A stretch of DNA of 64,000 bases. Origin: Scortum barcoo. Its lineage: Eukaryota > Chordata > Actinopteri > Centrarchiformes > Terapontidae. Positions 60,971 to 64,000 of the stretch are shown in pieces (the first letter of the stretch is position 1; every line of letters begins with the position of its first letter). The stretch lies in the NCBI GenBank assembly GCA_023238725.1, contig CM041554.1:23298050-23362049 (forward strand). The letters are read 5' to 3'. The position numbers and the translations under genes are program-made. The notes under the pieces are model-generated. The model was not told the origin of the DNA, made no database searches, and saw only the letters and a list, made by a program, of their open reading frames with translations.

Positions 60971-63787
60971 CATACACACACACACACACACAAACATATA
61001 TCAAAAATGACACACTTGGCGTTAAAGGGTAAACTGATGCCCTTAATGTCACGGTGATGATGTAACAACTGATGCAACTTCTTTCGCTGCTGGGCGACTA
61101 GTAAAGTAATGATAATTAGTCATTAAATGAGTATTATGTAATAAGTAATTGATTATATTTTAACACTGTCCATTATAAGCAAGAAAGTTTTGGTCAAGTC
61201 AAACCCACTTGTGTCATTTCATCTCCTTTGTATGCAGTCGTTGTTGTGTATCTAAAATACACTAAAATATATGTATTAATGTACAAAAAGCTAATTATAC
61301 ATCTCATTTTACTGGCTGATTTATAAACAGTTGAAATTTGACAAACTTTTAACAGCAGCATGATAAAATAAAAAAGAGCAATAAAAAACATTCTATCAGT
61401 AGTGTGTTACTGCTGATGACTCATCTAAATGACATTTCCTACTTTGAGATAAACAGGGCCAAATGACACAAGCGCATTACATGTATAGAATTTCCTTTCC
61501 TGTGGTTGTTTGGATAACTGCCTTCATTTCAAGATCACTGTGACGTGGAGGCCGGTAGACATACTTACACTGCCACCTGAAGAAGTCGTGTTGCTGTAAG
61601 ATTGGCTGCTCAAAAAGTCCAAAGGCGTTGACTCTTCGAGGGTAAAATAGTAGAGAATTACCATCATAGCTCCAACCGTGAGGACCAGCAAGAAAAAAAA
61701 ACACATGCATCGTCTAGCTCTTGTCCATGGAGTCTTTTCACTGCCAAGACAAAAGTGAAAATGGACATCTTTAATGCCCCTTAACTGCACATCAGAAGCA
61801 CTTTACTATCCATTACTGGATTGGAATCAGGAAGCACTTTGCTAATATTGCTTCTTCCTTGCTGTTTACAGGTAAAGGACTGAGTCTCATTAAGACCAGC
61901 ATCCATCAGAAACCACCACAACCATGGACTGCACAAGACATAATGCAAGCACTAAAACATTTGCAGAGAAAAGTGGGGTGAGTGTTAACACATTGTAGAT
62001 ATTAATGTGTAGACTTTTGCACTGAACATGCTTCACAAGCTGTGTCTGTACACGGTGGACAAATCATTTGTGCTACATTGCATTTGTTGTGAACATGCAG
62101 ATATAACTCAAGTTGGTGGTAGCTGCAAAACCACATAACAAACAGACTTGATGTGAAACCATGGCAGCTCTCTGCATTTAGCTGCAGATGATAACAGACA
62201 CTGCGAGCAAAACAAAATGCTTTTTTTTAAAAAAAGAACATACAATCCTTGCTTTAACCTCTCAGTTTTAACATTTGTAAACACACCCCTGTCTTCATTT
62301 GATAATGTCATTAACCCTTTAACCTTCTGCTCGACCATTTGGTAGAGGACATTTTGACTCACTATGGCTCACTGAAAAACATGTTTTACTTAATTCCATC
62401 TCTACCACTCAGTTGAGGTACATTACAAAACATTCTCAGTGTCACTGTGTCACTTTTGTGTTGAAACTCCTCACAGGAAGTTAGTGAAATCATACCTGAC
62501 ATGAAGCCTCTGTTTGCTGTAATTGTAAAAAGGTAAGCTAATATATTTTTTTGACATATTATCATGTCTAAGGACTTGCTGAACATAACTGTGTAACTTG
62601 AAACATAAAAAGAAAGACTAAAAAGGGTCTATGAAGTCATGAAGCAACATCTCGCCTGTTTGGTAGAGGCTGTTTGGTAAGGCCAATATTTCAAAAACTT
62701 TGGGGTCTGTTCATTTAAAAAAACATTGATTGTTGCTATTAGTGCCCCAAGGAAATAAAAAATATAAAGAAATTTCATTGCTTTTTTTCTTGGTGAGGAC
62801 GTTAAAAGGTTAATATGTAAGCAATGAGCAAGGCTGCATCACTGGTTTACGGTTAAACATTAGGAAACAGGATTACAAAAGATTGACTCAAACAGTCCCT
62901 CTTTCATTTCTTAAAATGAATTTTAATATCAATATTTGAGCTTTTCAGTCCCAGTGCTTATTTTCCTGTTACGTGACTTGCCTGTGTGTTTGTTAAGGTC
63001 CACTGAGTTTGTGGTGAGTCTTTGCAGAAGTCTTTGCCGTGATCTCTTTGCAGATACTGTACACAGCACTGTGATAGGTAGTGTCCATTTTAGAGTTGCT
63101 TTAAGATTAGAAATGGAGTCAGGTTGATGTGCTCCGTGGTGTGCAAGCAGCCTGTAGTTTTCATTTTTTCATTGCCTGATAGTGTGGTGTTAACACTGAC
63201 CTCGGCACTAACACTGATCTCACTGTTAAAACCCCCTGGCAACTGTCTGTAGTAAAACTTACAGTATTAAGTCTCACACAAATGTTAAGACATAAACAGT
63301 GCTCAAGTGGAATAAATTTCTTAATAGAAATAGACATTTTTCATCTTGTCTAAGAATTTACATGAGAGTAGCTGACACAATTAGCAAATCTACACATTTA
63401 TTTTTTTATTAAAAAAATTAATGTAACAAAATGAGTCATTACTAGTGGATAATACTGTTGTGCGTGTGAAACCGAGGAATAAAGATGTTGTTGATAGTGC
63501 AGCATTACCAGCTACAGAATGATATTTGCTTTTCTTGCTGAACACACCCTAAAACACTGCAGTCACAGTCATGAAATGATCTATTTGTAAAACACAAATG
63601 AGGACATTAGCTCTGATGTTTGAGAGGAGTGCCGTCTCTGCTGTAATCAATCGGACAGCTCCATGTCAGTAATAGTCAGACATATTTTATATAAAAGCTT
63701 CACTGTATGATCCTCTCGGGGCAATACATTTGTGATGAAGTGAATTAAAATCTAGACTTACCATTTGGGAACCGAGCTATCCAGCAT
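58513..63787 (-). CDS. beta-1,3-galactosyltransferase (GT31), fish b3galt2-like, complete
   Basis: Four exons in transcript order: 63762-63787, 61569-61740, 59942-60202, 58513-59109; 1056 bp, 351 codons plus stop, all junctions in phase with GT-AG sites. Predicted type II Golgi enzyme transferring galactose in beta-1,3 linkage to GlcNAc-type acceptors. It has a short cytoplasmic tail ending RARR, a membrane anchor at about residues 20-41 (CMCFFFLLVLTVGAMMVILY), a Ser/Thr-rich stem, and the GT31 motifs LDEPNRC (87-93), FLVLIIPVAPHNREARDTIR (98-117) with NTW (119-121), DSD metal-binding motif (201-203) and EDVYVG (286-291). The exon layout and wording resemble the expanded fish 'B3GALT2-like' group rather than single-exon B3GALT1/2. 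The exact substrate cannot be inferred. Start chosen as the only ATG exon whose phase (8 codons plus TG) joins exon 2. Confidence 0.9.
59195..59400. repeat. dispersed repeat, copy 3 (b3galt-like intron 3)
   Basis: Begins CATCCAGCAGATATGCAGCA and carries ACTTGGCTCTTTAGAGCTAA, CATCAACTTTGTCCGTTG and TCGCTGGGCAG in the same order as the copies at 17560 and 19418. Confidence 0.65.
60798..61029. mobile_element. small TTAA-type element with AT/CA microsatellite inside
   Basis: Left boundary TTAA|CCCTGTAAAGCC (60794-60797); right boundary GGCGTTAAAGGG|TAAA. The ends are imperfect inverted repeats and the right TTAA has lost one T. Inside are (TA)n at about 60914-60970 and (CA)n at about 60971-60992. 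It lies in b3galt-like intron 2. Confidence 0.55.
60914..60992. repeat. (TA)n(CA)n compound microsatellite
   Basis: About 28 TA units with one interruption followed by about 11 CA units. Confidence 0.97.
62315..62809. mobile_element. TTAA-flanked MITE-like element
   Basis: Flanked by TTAA at 62311-62314 and 62810-62813. The left end CCCTTTAACCTTCTGCTC and the reverse complement of the right end, CCTTTTAACGTCCTC, are imperfect inverted repeats. No ORF. It lies in intron 1 of the b3galt-like gene. Confidence 0.6.
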
Positions 63788-64000
63788 TTTTCGAAAAGGC
63801 AGAGAAGGATTTCAAAGCTGACTATCACGAAAGCTACACAGCGCAACTGGAACAGACCGCAGGTAAGAATGAGGATGTTGCTGAATGTCTCAAACGGACA
63901 GACTTTGTGGTTTGTGGTGAAATGTACTAGACAAAGTATATTAGGCTGTCTACCAATCAGACACAGATAGCAACTTCTGTGAAAAAATAGGTGAGGACAT

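Noticed and set aside
1..64000. tRNA, rRNA, CRISPR or operon-like structure
   Set aside because: None seen; repeats are microsatellites and transposons, and the genes are spliced eukaryotic genes.

Overview
The window looks like nuclear DNA of a teleost fish, probably a percomorph. It has intron-rich vertebrate genes, many (CA)n, (TATC)n and (TCCA)n microsatellites, Tc1/mariner copies, a Rex3-type LINE fragment and short TTAA-flanked DNA elements. There is one assembly gap of exactly 500 N at 26001-26500. All three protein genes I can support lie on the minus strand, so they read right to left.

1) 45326 down to 4160: a germinal-centre-kinase-IV (misshapen family) Ser/Thr kinase, best matching MAP4K4. 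I traced 26 coding exons: 8 before the gap (N-lobe and activation segment) and 18 after it (linker and the complete CNH domain, ending in TAA at 4160). The end of the kinase domain and the whole coiled-coil region are not visible and probably lie in the N gap. Exon 5 carries one extra base that breaks the kinase frame. Introns hold an internally deleted Tc1 element, a second, more decayed Tc1/mariner copy, a 5'-truncated Rex3 LINE, two long inverted repeats and many microsatellites.

2) 52428 down to 51197: a complete six-exon SHIPPO-repeat gene, odf3b (cimap1b) type, 258 codons, with one apparent GC-AG intron.

3) 63787 down to 58513: a complete four-exon beta-1,3-galactosyltransferase (GT31, fish b3galt2-like), 351 codons, with type II membrane topology, a DSD metal-binding motif and an EDVYVG motif. 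Its introns and 3' flank hold three elements bounded by TTAACCC-type ends (piggyBac-like MITEs).

The genes do not form a functional unit: one is a cytoplasmic signalling kinase, one a sperm-tail/microtubule-associated protein and one a Golgi glycosyltransferase. The remaining sequence is intergenic or intronic. I found no convincing RNA gene, CRISPR array or bacterial-type feature. I found no new biological system; the most useful observations are the exon 5 frameshift, the exons hidden by the gap, the near-perfect palindrome beside a splice donor, and the cluster of TTAA elements.
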